A stretch of 64,000 nt of DNA from Bradyrhizobium sp. 170 (GTDB taxonomy: Bacteria > Pseudomonadota > Alphaproteobacteria > Rhizobiales > Xanthobacteraceae), in assembly GCF_023101085.1 (NCBI RefSeq), contig NZ_CP064703.1:7874001-7938000 (forward strand). The letters run 5' to 3'. Under the pieces are notes generated by a model, which saw only the letters and a list, made by a program, of their open reading frames with translations, was not told the origin of the DNA and did no database searches. The translations under genes and the position numbers were made by a program. Of this stretch, positions 1-7,327 are shown piece by piece; the stretch's first letter is position 1, and every line of letters begins with the position of its first letter.

Positions 1-22
1 CGCCCTGCCCCGGCCAGCGCGG

Positions 23-247
23 TCATGGCGAAGGAAGCCTCCGGCCGACCATGGCGCACATCGGGCAAAAGCCGAAAAAGCCGGTCAGAATCGCGATCGC
101 GCCGGCACCTGCGATCAGATAGCCGGCCGTCGTGCCGGGCATGCTAAGCAGCCCGGGCATGCCGAAAAGCCCGTAGACGATCATCGCAACGCCCCCGATC
201 GTCCGCATCGCCCGCTCCCAGCCCGGCAAATTCTTGCGATAAAACAT
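23..247 (-). CDS. YgaP-like inner-membrane protein (DUF2892)
   Basis: This 74-residue protein has two hydrophobic segments (about residues 15-33 and 42-60) and the ending GFCPMCAMVGRR, which resembles the DUF2892 / YgaP membrane domain; the usual tail is a GFCPxY-type motif. A Shine-Dalgarno sequence AGGGAG lies about 6 bases before the ATG. No rhodanese domain is present, so it is the membrane half only. A role in the inner membrane is inferred from topology; the substrate, if any, is unknown. Confidence 0.8.
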   Translation of the reverse strand: MFYRKNLPGWERAMRTIGGVAMIVYGLFGMPGLLSMPGTTAGYLIAGAGAIAILTGFFGFCPMCAMVGRRLPSP

Positions 248-343
248 AACAGCTCCCTTTGATTTCGCGAGAGAACCTCAGCGTTCTCATCCCATAGAGC
301 CATCCAGCCGGTTTTTCGGTTCGCGGAGTTCAGGCCAAAACAC

Positions 344-378
344 AAAAAAAACTCCGGCCGCCCATCGCGACCGGAGTT
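344..378 (-). terminator. Rho-independent terminator of the 428-730 gene
   Basis: Read on the minus strand, the arms AACTCCGG and CCGGAGTT enclose a loop and are followed by a run of eight T. It lies about 50 bases after the stop codon of the exported Ala/Gly-rich protein, so it most likely ends that transcript. Confidence 0.85.
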
Positions 379-427
379 CTGTTGGAGAGCAACCCGACGG
401 AGGAGGCGGGTTTCTTCCTGGGGGAGC

Positions 428-730
428 CTATCGGCTGGTCGCTGGAGGGGTAGCCGCCCCGCCCGTGGCCTTGGCCGCTCCGGTGGGCGCGCCGCTGCCG
501 GCTCCGACGGTGCCCTTCATGCCGCTCTTCGCACCGGCCCTCTGGCTGGCGGCGCCCGCCGGCGCATCGGTGTCCTCGTCGATGCTGCCCGAAGCGCCTC
601 CCTGCATCTGGGTTTTGCCCTGTGCGCCGCCGCGGGTCTGCGTGCCGGATGAGGCGCCTTGCGCCAGTACCGGACCGGCAAGCAGAGCCGAGATTGCAAC
701 TGCGATCGCCGAGGTTTTCACTAGCTTCAT
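428..730 (-). CDS. Exported Ala/Gly-rich low-complexity protein
   Basis: This 100-residue protein starts with a clear signal peptide (MKLVK, a hydrophobic core, cleavage near PVLAQG). The mature part is low-complexity Gly/Ala/Ser/Thr with only a short acidic patch (IDEDTD). I chose the ATG at 730 because GGAGAAATGG precedes it and the signal peptide begins there; an upstream in-frame start at 781 would bury the signal. No catalytic motif is visible. It is probably a periplasmic or secreted protein of the kind common in Bradyrhizobium; function unknown. Confidence 0.7.
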   Translation of the reverse strand: MKLVKTSAIAVAISALLAGPVLAQGASSGTQTRGGAQGKTQMQGGASGSIDEDTDAPAGAASQRAGAKSGMKGTVGAGSGAPTGAAKATGGAATPPATSR

Positions 731-781
731 CCATTTCTCCAAGGTTTGGTTGACGAAGAACAGTTCGACTTCTTCAGGCAC

Positions 782-1112
782 CGTTCACAACGCGAACATG
801 TTCATCGCCGGATCAGTCGTTATCCGCGAACGGCGCGCCCGCCATGCAAGCCGCGCGATGTGGTGATCGTGCAGGGATTTCTGGGTCATTTTGCGAATCC
901 TTGGCCACACGCAGACCGCATATTCGGCGCCTCTGCAGCTTCCGGAAAGTTCCGTAAAAATATTTTGAACACATGCATTTGAAGCGGCAGCCGCCTGAAG
1001 ATTGGGAGTCCGGCCTGGAGCCCAGCCGCTTTTGTTCTGTCGTGAAACAGCCCGCTACTACCACCGCTTATTTTCCGCGACCTACAGTCTGTGCACGCCA
1101 ATGGTGAAGCAC
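782..1112. other. Intergenic region between divergent genes
   Basis: About 330 bases separate the exported protein on the minus strand from the cytochrome c gene on the plus strand, so promoters for both should lie here. Near 961-985 the DNA is AT-rich (AAAAATATTTTGAACACA) against a GC-rich background. I see no convincing consensus promoter, RNA gene or coding frame. Confidence 0.5.
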
Positions 1113-1514
1113 ATGACGAAGCTGCGTACGACACGGGCAATCGGGCCGGGATTTTGCGCCGCGCTGCTTGTCGTGACGATGGCCGGCGCACAGATGCCGC
1201 TGCCCGCCGCCAGGCCGCCGGATGGGACGACGCTGTTCAAGCAGCAATGCGCGACTTGCCATACCACCAACCTGTCCGACCCGACCCGCCAGGGGCCGTC
1301 GCTGTTTGGGATCGTCGGCAAGCCGGCGGGCAAGACGGACGGCTTTCGCTATTCCGCCGGCTTCGCCGAGGCCAACTTCGTCTGGGACGACGCCGGGCTT
1401 GATGCCTATCTCGCCAATCCGCAGGCGATGGTCCCGGGCTCCAACATGGCCTACCGCCAGCCCAAGGCGGAGACCCGCACCGCCATCATCGCCTATCTGA
1501 AGGAGCTGAACTGA
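1113..1514 (+). CDS. Class I cytochrome c
   Basis: This 133-residue protein has an N-terminal export signal (residues 1-26), one heme-attachment motif CATCH (C46, C49, H50) and a likely axial Met at M112 (GSNMAYR). It therefore binds one c-type heme in the periplasm. I chose the ATG at 1113, which has GGTGAAG just upstream; an ATG at 1101 is also in frame. Its stop codon is immediately followed by the start of the VOC gene. It is probably the electron acceptor of the GMC dehydrogenase encoded downstream; that pairing is inferred from position. Confidence 0.85.
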   Translation: MTKLRTTRAIGPGFCAALLVVTMAGAQMPLPAARPPDGTTLFKQQCATCHTTNLSDPTRQGPSLFGIVGKPAGKTDGFRYSAGFAEANFVWDDAGLDAYLANPQAMVPGSNMAYRQPKAETRTAIIAYLKELN

Positions 1515-1910
1515 ATGGCAAAGCCCGTTCATTCGATGATCCGCGTGTTCGACGAGGCGAAATCGCTGGACTTCTACGCACGCGCCTTCGGGCTTGAGGT
1601 CGCCGACCATCTCAAGTTTGCGGATTTCGCCTTGATCTATCTGCGCCATCCGTCCTCGCCGTTCGAGGTCGAACTGACCGTCAATTTCGATCGCAAGGAG
1701 CCCTACGCGCTGGGCGACGGCTACGGCCATCTTGCCGTCGTCGTCGATGATGTCGACGCCGAGCACGCGAGATTCGCACGCGAAGATCTCGCGCCCGGGC
1801 CGCTGCGCGACTTCAAGCATGACGGCATGACGCTGGCGCGCTTCTTCTTCGTCGCCGACCCCGATGGTTACAAGATCGAAGTGATCCAGCGCGGCGGCCG
1901 CTTCGGTTAA
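1515..1910 (+). CDS. VOC / glyoxalase I-like metalloprotein
   Basis: A 131-residue single-unit VOC protein. The metal ligand set of glyoxalase I can be traced as H6, E53, H72 and E122, at spacing close to bacterial lactoylglutathione lyase. The C-terminal FVADPDGYKIEVIQ is the typical last strand. It starts directly after the stop codon of the cytochrome gene, so the two are co-translated. It may detoxify an aldehyde such as methylglyoxal produced near the dehydrogenase pathway; the true substrate is not determined by the sequence. Confidence 0.82.
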   Translation: MAKPVHSMIRVFDEAKSLDFYARAFGLEVADHLKFADFALIYLRHPSSPFEVELTVNFDRKEPYALGDGYGHLAVVVDDVDAEHARFAREDLAPGPLRDFKHDGMTLARFFFVADPDGYKIEVIQRGGRFG

Positions 1911-1943
1911 TCGCAATCAACAAACGTTCAATGGAGGACACCC

Positions 1944-2492
1944 ATGAGAGAAGTCGATCGTCGAAGCAAATATGATCGTCGCGTCTTCCTGAAGGGCGCG
2001 GCCACGGCGGTGCCGGCCGTCGCGATCGCGACCAGCGCGGGCCTGAGTGTCAGCGACGCCTGGGCCGACGACGCCACCACGCTGACGCCGGCGACGCTCA
2101 AGACGCTGGTGAAGGTCGCGCGCGACATCTATCCGCACGACTTCCTGGGCGACAGCTACTACATCGCCGCAATCAAGCCGTGGGACGGCAAGTCGGCGAA
2201 AGATCCGGCCACAAAGTCGCTGATCAATGACGGCGTCGCGCGCCTGGATCAGGAAGCCAACGATCGCCACAAGGTTCCCTATGTGCAGGTACAGTGGGAG
2301 ACCGACCGCGTGGCGCTGTTGCAGCGCATCGAGCAGACCGCCTTCTTCCAGAAGGTTCGCGGTGACCTCGTCGTCTCCCTCTACAACCAGAAAGAACTCT
2401 GGCCGAAGTTCGGCTACGAGGGCTCCTCCGCCGAGCACGGCGGCTATATCAAGCGCGGCTTCGCCGACATCGACTGGCTCCCGAAGGCTTGA
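1944..2492 (+). CDS. Tat-exported small subunit, gluconate 2-dehydrogenase subunit 3-like
   Basis: This 182-residue protein carries a twin-arginine signal (DRRVFLKG at residues 11-18, then a hydrophobic core and cleavage near AWA-DD). The mature region resembles the subunit 3 / gamma family that accompanies membrane-bound GMC dehydrogenases. A strong ribosome site GGAGGA precedes the ATG. In characterised enzymes of this class the small Tat subunit carries the co-folded flavoprotein across the membrane; the downstream GMC gene lacks its own signal, which fits that arrangement. Confidence 0.82.
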   Translation: MREVDRRSKYDRRVFLKGAATAVPAVAIATSAGLSVSDAWADDATTLTPATLKTLVKVARDIYPHDFLGDSYYIAAIKPWDGKSAKDPATKSLINDGVARLDQEANDRHKVPYVQVQWETDRVALLQRIEQTAFFQKVRGDLVVSLYNQKELWPKFGYEGSSAEHGGYIKRGFADIDWLPKA

Positions 2493-2528
2493 GGCCACCG
2501 GCAACGAACAATCAGGGAGGAATTCAAC

Positions 2529-4097
2529 ATGGCAAAATTCGATCTGAATGACAGCGGCGTGGTCGTGATCGTCGGCTCCGGCGCAGGCGGCGGAACGCTC
2601 GGCAATGAGCTTGCGCAAAAAGGCGTCAAGGTCGTGATCCTTGAAGCCGGATCGCGCATCGAGATGCAGGATTTCGTCAACGATGAATGGGAGAGCTTTA
2701 CCCAGCTCGCCTGGTCCGACATGCGCACCACATCCGGAAGCTGGCGTGTCGCCAAGGACTTCGCCAACCTGCCGGCCTGGATCGTCAAGGCGGTCGGCGG
2801 CTCCACGACGCACTGGGCCGGCGCGTCGCTGCGCTTCGACGAGCACGAGTTCAAGGCCAAGACCACCTATGGCAACATCGCCGGTGCCAACCTGCTGGAC
2901 TGGCCGATCACACTTGCCGAGATGGAGCCGTGGTACGCCAAGGCCGAGGACAAGATGGGCGTCACCCGCACCAACGGCATTCCAGGACTGCCCGGCAACA
3001 ACAATTTCAAGGTGATGGAAGCCGGCGCCAAGAAGCTCGGCTACAAGTCCGTGCACACCGGCAATATGGCGATCAACAGTGCGCCACGCGACGGGCGCGG
3101 AGCCTGCCAGCAGATCGGCTTCTGCTTCCAGGGCTGCAAGACGGGTGCGAAATGGTCGACGCTCTATACCGAGATCCCCAGGGGCGAGGCGACCGGAAAT
3201 CTCGAAGTGCGCCCCAACAGCATGGTGATCAAGATCGAGCACGATGCATCCGGCAAGGTGACGGGCGTGGTCTATGCCGACCAGAGCGGCGCGATGCAGC
3301 GCCAGAAGGCGCGGGTGGTGGCGGTCGCAGGCAACTCGATCGAGAGCCCGCGGCTGTTGCTCAACAGCGCCTCGACCATGTTCCCGGACGGCCTTGCCAA
3401 CTCGTCCGGGCAGGTCGGCCGCAACTATATGCGGCACATGACCGGCAGCGTGTACGCGGCGTTCGAGAAGTCGGTGCACATGTATCGCGGCACCACCATG
3501 GCCGGCATTATCAAAGACGAAGCGAAGAACGACCCCAAACGCGGCTTCGTCGGCGGCTATGAGATGGAGACGCTGTCGATCGGCGTGCCGTTCATGGCGG
3601 CATTCCTGAACCCCGGCGCGTGGGGACGCTCCTTCACGTCAGCGATGGAATCCTATCCGCGGATGGCCGGCATGTGGCTGGTCGGCGAGGACATGCCGCA
3701 GGAAACCAACCGCATCACGCTGGATCCGAAGGCCAAGGACAAGTTCGGCATGCCGGTGGCGAGCGTGCATTTCGACGATCATCCGAACGACATCGCGATG
3801 CGCAATCATGCCTACAAGCAGGGCGCCGCCGTCTACGAGGCCGTCGGGGCCACCGTGACCTATCCGACGCCGCCCTACCCGAGCACCCACAATCTCGGCA
3901 CCGTCAGGATGAGCGAGAAGCCGCGGGATGGCGCCGTCAACAAATTCGGCCAGGCCCACGACGTCAAGAACCTGTTCATCTCCGACGGCAGCCAGTTCAC
4001 CAGCGGCGCAGCCTGCAATCCGACGCTGACGATTGTCTCGCTCGCGATCCGGCAGGCGGACCACATCGCCGGCGCGATGCAGCGAAAGGAGATCTAG
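2529..4097 (+). CDS. FAD-dependent GMC oxidoreductase, sugar/alcohol dehydrogenase large subunit
   Basis: A 522-residue GMC flavoprotein. The FAD-binding GSGAGGG motif is at residues 17-23, and the C-terminal signature HNLGTVRM followed by ACNPTLTIVSLAIR closes the active site. A Cys-containing segment (C193, C199, C203 in GACQQIGFCFQGCKTGAK) matches the position where gluconate, fructose and FAD-glucose dehydrogenases have a Cys-rich loop. It has no signal peptide and probably travels with the Tat subunit upstream, passing electrons to the cytochrome. AGGGAGG precedes the start. The substrate (gluconate, fructose, sorbitol or another polyol) cannot be read from the sequence. Confidence 0.87.
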   Translation: MAKFDLNDSGVVVIVGSGAGGGTLGNELAQKGVKVVILEAGSRIEMQDFVNDEWESFTQLAWSDMRTTSGSWRVAKDFANLPAWIVKAVGGSTTHWAGASLRFDEHEFKAKTTYGNIAGANLLDWPITLAEMEPWYAKAEDKMGVTRTNGIPGLPGNNNFKVMEAGAKKLGYKSVHTGNMAINSAPRDGRGACQQIGFCFQGCKTGAKWSTLYTEIPRGEATGNLEVRPNSMVIKIEHDASGKVTGVVYADQSGAMQRQKARVVAVAGNSIESPRLLLNSASTMFPDGLANSSGQVGRNYMRHMTGSVYAAFEKSVHMYRGTTMAGIIKDEAKNDPKRGFVGGYEMETLSIGVPFMAAFLNPGAWGRSFTSAMESYPRMAGMWLVGEDMPQETNRITLDPKAKDKFGMPVASVHFDDHPNDIAMRNHAYKQGAAVYEAVGATVTYPTPPYPSTHNLGTVRMSEKPRDGAVNKFGQAHDVKNLFISDGSQFTSGAACNPTLTIVSLAIRQADHIAGAMQRKEI

Positions 4098-4232
4098 AGC
4101 GTTTTCGAGCGAAGTGGGCACCGGTTCGCAAAGCAATCAAGCCTGCGCAGATTGCGTAGACTTATCTGCGGTAGAAAACGCGTCAACAAAAAAGCTGGAG
4201 CCCGGTTCTGATTTAGTCAGAACCGGGCTCTA
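4098..4232. repeat. Bradyrhizobium-type intergenic repeat with 14-bp hairpin
   Basis: The block begins AGCGTTTTCGAGCGAAGTGG, continues through AGAAAACGCGTCAAC, and ends in a perfect hairpin whose arms (4198-4211 and 4217-4230) are GAGCCCGGTTCTGA and its complement. I recognise this text as a family repeated many times in Bradyrhizobium-group genomes. It lies between the GMC gene and the convergent RHH gene and may act as a terminator. Confidence 0.7.
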
Positions 4233-4246
4233 GTTCCCGCAAACGG

Positions 4247-4284
4247 AAGCGGCTCGGTCCGGAATGGACCGAGCCGCTTTTCCT
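4247..4284. terminator. Bidirectional terminator between convergent genes
   Basis: The 14-bp arms AAGCGGCTCGGTCC (4247-4260) and its complement (4266-4279) form a near-perfect stem with a 5-base loop. On the plus strand the stem runs into TTTTCCTT. It sits between the GMC gene and the convergent RHH gene, so it can serve both. Confidence 0.75.
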
Positions 4285-4301
4285 TGTCGATCGGACGAAA
4301 A

Positions 4302-4619
4302 CTATTCGGCCGCGTCGAGAATGGCGGGGGCGCTGACACGAAATTCCGGCACGACGACTGCGCTCTTGGCGCGATAGATCAGGCAGGAACAGCGCAGCAG
4401 CGAGGCAAAATTCTTGACCTCGCCGTGGTGGTCGAGGACCTCGTCGTGCAGCGTGGTAAGGAACTTTGCGAGGCTCATCCCCTCCTTGGCCGCGATCTCC
4501 TCCAGCGTGTCCCAGAACGACATTTCCAGCCGGATCGAGGTGCAATGGCCGCCCATCCGCAGCGATCGGGTCTGCGATTCGTAGTCGCGTTGGGCCTGGT
4601 GCGCGAACAGATGGCACAT
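4302..4619 (-). CDS. Ribbon-helix-helix DNA-binding protein
   Basis: A 105-residue protein with the RHH_4-type core TSIRLEMSFWDTLEEIAAKEGMSLAKFLTTL (about residues 27-57): a short beta strand, then two helices. Such proteins bind DNA as dimers and usually repress their own gene. The N-terminal 26 residues are unusual but common to alphaproteobacterial members. It stands alone, convergent with the GMC gene; no target is visible. Confidence 0.8.
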   Translation of the reverse strand: MCHLFAHQAQRDYESQTRSLRMGGHCTSIRLEMSFWDTLEEIAAKEGMSLAKFLTTLHDEVLDHHGEVKNFASLLRCSCLIYRAKSAVVVPEFRVSAPAILDAAE

Positions 4620-4863
4620 GGCGTTCCTCCCCGTCAGTTTATAACTTTTCTAAACGATATACCGACGCAGGCGGCCTCCCAAGCCCAATCTCAAGTCCAA
4701 CCCACGTCGCTGCGACCCGCCGCGAACGAACCCCAGCATCTTCAAGGCGATAGTCTACTTTCATCCCCAGCCGGGCATTGATTCGGCTTCTTCCCATGCA
4801 TTTGCCACCCTGAGCGCCTACAATCGCGGTTCAGCCCCGAATCGACGCTCAAGCCCCCGCCTC

Positions 4864-6672
4864 ATGCCCGTCCGCCAGCTTCCCGAACAGGTCGTCAACC
4901 GCATCGCCGCCGGCGAGGTGGTCGAACGTCCTGCGAGCGTGGTCAAGGAACTGGTCGAGAACGCGATCGATGCCGGCGCCAGCCGGGTCGACATTTTCAC
5001 CGATGGCGGCGGCCGGCGACGGATCGGCATCACCGACGACGGCAGCGGCATGACCCATGGCGACCTTGCGCTCGCCGTCGACCGCCACGCCACCTCCAAG
5101 CTCGACGACGAGGATTTGCTGCGCATTCGCACGCTCGGGTTTCGCGGCGAGGCCCTGCCCTCGATCGGCGCGGTGGCGAAGCTCGGCATCACCACGCGGC
5201 ATGCCGGCGAACCGCACGCCTGGTCGCTGTCGGTCGAAGGCGGCGAGAAATCGGCGATCATGCCGGCGGCGCTGTCGCAAGGCACCCGCGTCGAGGTCAG
5301 CGATCTCTTTTACGCGACGCCGGCCCGGTTGAAATTCCTCAAGACCGACCGCACCGAGGCCGAAGCAATTCGCGAAGTGGTGCGGCGGCTGGCGATGGCG
5401 CGGCCCGATATCGCCTTCACCTTGGCCGGCGAGGAACGCGCGCCGGTGACCTGGGCTGCAGCGCTGCCCGGCGCGGCGGGCCGGCTGACGCGGCTCGGCG
5501 ATATCCTGGGCAGCGATTTCCGCTCGAGCGCCATCGAAGTGCGCGCCGAGCGCGAGGGTGTCGCGGTCGAAGGCTTTGCCGCCGCCCCCTCGCTGACGCG
5601 CGCCAACGCGCTCGGACAATATCTGTTCGTCAACGGGCGTCCGGTGCGCGACAAGCTCATTCTCGGCGCGGTGCGCGCGGCCTATTCGGACTACCTGCCG
5701 CGCGACCGCCACCCCGTGGTGGCGCTGTTCGTGACAACGGAGCCGCAGGAGGTGGATGCCAACGTACATCCGGCCAAGACCGAGGTGCGCTTCCGCAACG
5801 CCGGCCTCGTTCGCGCGCTCATCGTGCATGCGCTGAAGGACGGTCTCGCCCGCGAAGGCAGGCGCACCGCCGCCAATACCGACGGCGCGGCGCTGTCGGC
5901 ATTTCGCCCATCCTTTACGCCGCGCCCGACCAATTGGGACTGGCGGAGTTCGCCGGCCTATCCGGTCAGCGGCGCGCCTTCATTTGGTGGTGCGGCGTCT
6001 GCGCTCGCCGAAGCGGGACAGGCCGCCTTCGATGTCGGCGCGCCAACCGCCGACGTGCGCTTCGAGGCGCAGCCCTCTGCCGATCTGCTCGACCGCCCGT
6101 TGGGCGCGGCGCGGACGCAGATCCACGAGACCTATATCGTCTCGCAGACCCGCGACGGGCTGGTCGTGGTGGACCAGCACGCCGCGCATGAGCGCATCGT
6201 CTATGAGAAGCTGAAGGCATCGCTGGCGAAGAACGGCGTGCAGCGGCAGATACTGCTGATCCCCGAGATCGTCGAGCTCGACGAGGCCACCGTCGAGAAG
6301 CTGCTGGACCGCGCCGAAGAACTCTGCTCCTTCGGGCTCGCGATCGATTCTTTCGGCCCCGGCGCAGTCGCGGTGCGCGAAACGCCGTCGCTGCTCGGCA
6401 AGGCCAACGCGGCAGGATTGCTCCGCGATCTCGCCGAGCACATGGCCGAATGGGACGAGGCGCTGCCGCTGGAGCGGCGTTTGATGCATGTCGCCGCCAC
6501 CATGGCCTGCCACGGCTCGGTCCGCGCCGGGAGACGCCTCAAGCCGGAAGAAATGAACGCGCTGCTGCGCGAGATGGAAGACACGCCGAATTCCGGCCAG
6601 TGCAACCACGGCCGGCCGACCTATGTGGAATTGAAGCTGAGCGATATCGAGAAGCTGTTCGGGAGACGGTGA
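4864..6672 (+). CDS. mutL: DNA mismatch repair protein MutL
   Basis: A full-length 602-residue MutL. The GHKL ATPase motifs are NAIDAGAS with catalytic E32 and N33, DDGSGM and GFRGEALPSIGAV. The C-terminal dimer domain carries the endonuclease motif DQHAAHERIVYE at residues 437-448, plus ACHGSVRAG and CNHGRPT, which are absent from E. coli MutL. It should therefore nick the strand itself, as expected in bacteria without MutH. The start MPVRQLPEQVVNRIAAGEV is the conserved N-terminus. Confidence 0.97.
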   Translation: MPVRQLPEQVVNRIAAGEVVERPASVVKELVENAIDAGASRVDIFTDGGGRRRIGITDDGSGMTHGDLALAVDRHATSKLDDEDLLRIRTLGFRGEALPSIGAVAKLGITTRHAGEPHAWSLSVEGGEKSAIMPAALSQGTRVEVSDLFYATPARLKFLKTDRTEAEAIREVVRRLAMARPDIAFTLAGEERAPVTWAAALPGAAGRLTRLGDILGSDFRSSAIEVRAEREGVAVEGFAAAPSLTRANALGQYLFVNGRPVRDKLILGAVRAAYSDYLPRDRHPVVALFVTTEPQEVDANVHPAKTEVRFRNAGLVRALIVHALKDGLAREGRRTAANTDGAALSAFRPSFTPRPTNWDWRSSPAYPVSGAPSFGGAASALAEAGQAAFDVGAPTADVRFEAQPSADLLDRPLGAARTQIHETYIVSQTRDGLVVVDQHAAHERIVYEKLKASLAKNGVQRQILLIPEIVELDEATVEKLLDRAEELCSFGLAIDSFGPGAVAVRETPSLLGKANAAGLLRDLAEHMAEWDEALPLERRLMHVAATMACHGSVRAGRRLKPEEMNALLREMEDTPNSGQCNHGRPTYVELKLSDIEKLFGRR

Positions 6673-6681
6673 CGCCGGATT

Positions 6682-6770
6682 CGTAGGGTGGGCAAAGGCG
6701 CACTTGCGCCGTGCCCACCATCAACACTCCGCACTCAATGGTGGGCACGCTTCGCTTTGCCCACCCTACG
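6682..6770. repeat. CGTAGGGTGGGCAAAG inverted repeat, copy 1
   Basis: Both ends read CGTAGGGTGGGCAAAG when approached from outside, with GTGCCCACC boxes inside, so the whole block folds into one long hairpin. It occupies the gap between the convergent genes mutL and rsmD. The minus-strand gene rsmD uses the TAG of this repeat (6766-6768) as its stop codon. Two further copies are at 12428-12549 and 18844-18937. Confidence 0.9.
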
Positions 6771-7320
6771 GACCGCGCAAAAACACAAACTCCGTATCGT
6801 CATACGCCCGCCGCTCCAACTCCTCGAAGCCGTCGGGCGCTGCGAACGCCGCCGCCTTCGCCTCCTCAACCACCAGCAACGCGCCCGGCGTCAGCCAGCC
6901 GCCATCGCGCAGCGAGGCCAACGCTTTTTCCGCAAATCCCTTGCCGTAGGGCGGATCGAGAAAGGCCAGCGAGAACGGCTCGACCGGATGCGCAGGTCCC
7001 AGATTGGTCGCATCGCGGCGATAGACTTTTGTCACGCCGCCCAAGCCCAGCGCCTCAACATTGTTGCGCAACAGCGCGCGCGCTTCGGCGCCGTTGTCGA
7101 CGAACAGCGTGAACGCCGCGCCACGCGAGACTGCTTCGATGCCGAGCGCGCCGGTGCCGGCAAACAGATCCAGCACACGCGCGCCTTCGATCGGATCGTC
7201 ATAGGCGTGGATCAGGATATTGAACACGGATTCCCGCAACCGATCCGCCGTCGGACGGATGGCCTGCGAGGAAGGCGAAGCCAAATTACGGCCCTTCAAT
7301 CGTCCACCGACGACACGCAT
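6766..7320 (-). CDS. rsmD: 16S rRNA (guanine966-N2)-methyltransferase
   Basis: This 184-residue protein has the SAM-binding motif DLFAGTGALGIEA (about residues 50-62) and the catalytic FLDPPYGKG motif (about 120-128). Both fit RsmD, which methylates G966 of 16S rRNA in the assembling small subunit. MRVVGGRLKGRNL is the typical start. Its last codons (Gly-Pro-stop) run into the flanking repeat, so the natural 3' end may have been replaced. It follows the pseudouridine synthase gene by 7 bases, suggesting one transcript. Confidence 0.95.
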   Translation of the reverse strand: MRVVGGRLKGRNLASPSSQAIRPTADRLRESVFNILIHAYDDPIEGARVLDLFAGTGALGIEAVSRGAAFTLFVDNGAEARALLRNNVEALGLGGVTKVYRRDATNLGPAHPVEPFSLAFLDPPYGKGFAEKALASLRDGGWLTPGALLVVEEAKAAAFAAPDGFEELERRAYDDTEFVFLRGP

Positions 7321-7327
7321 AGCCCAA

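Noticed and set aside
1917..3479. 520-codon minus-strand frame over the Tat subunit and GMC genes
   Set aside because: It is the shadow of two well-supported plus-strand genes; its protein is His/Arg/Val-rich with no family motif, typical of antisense frames in GC-rich DNA.
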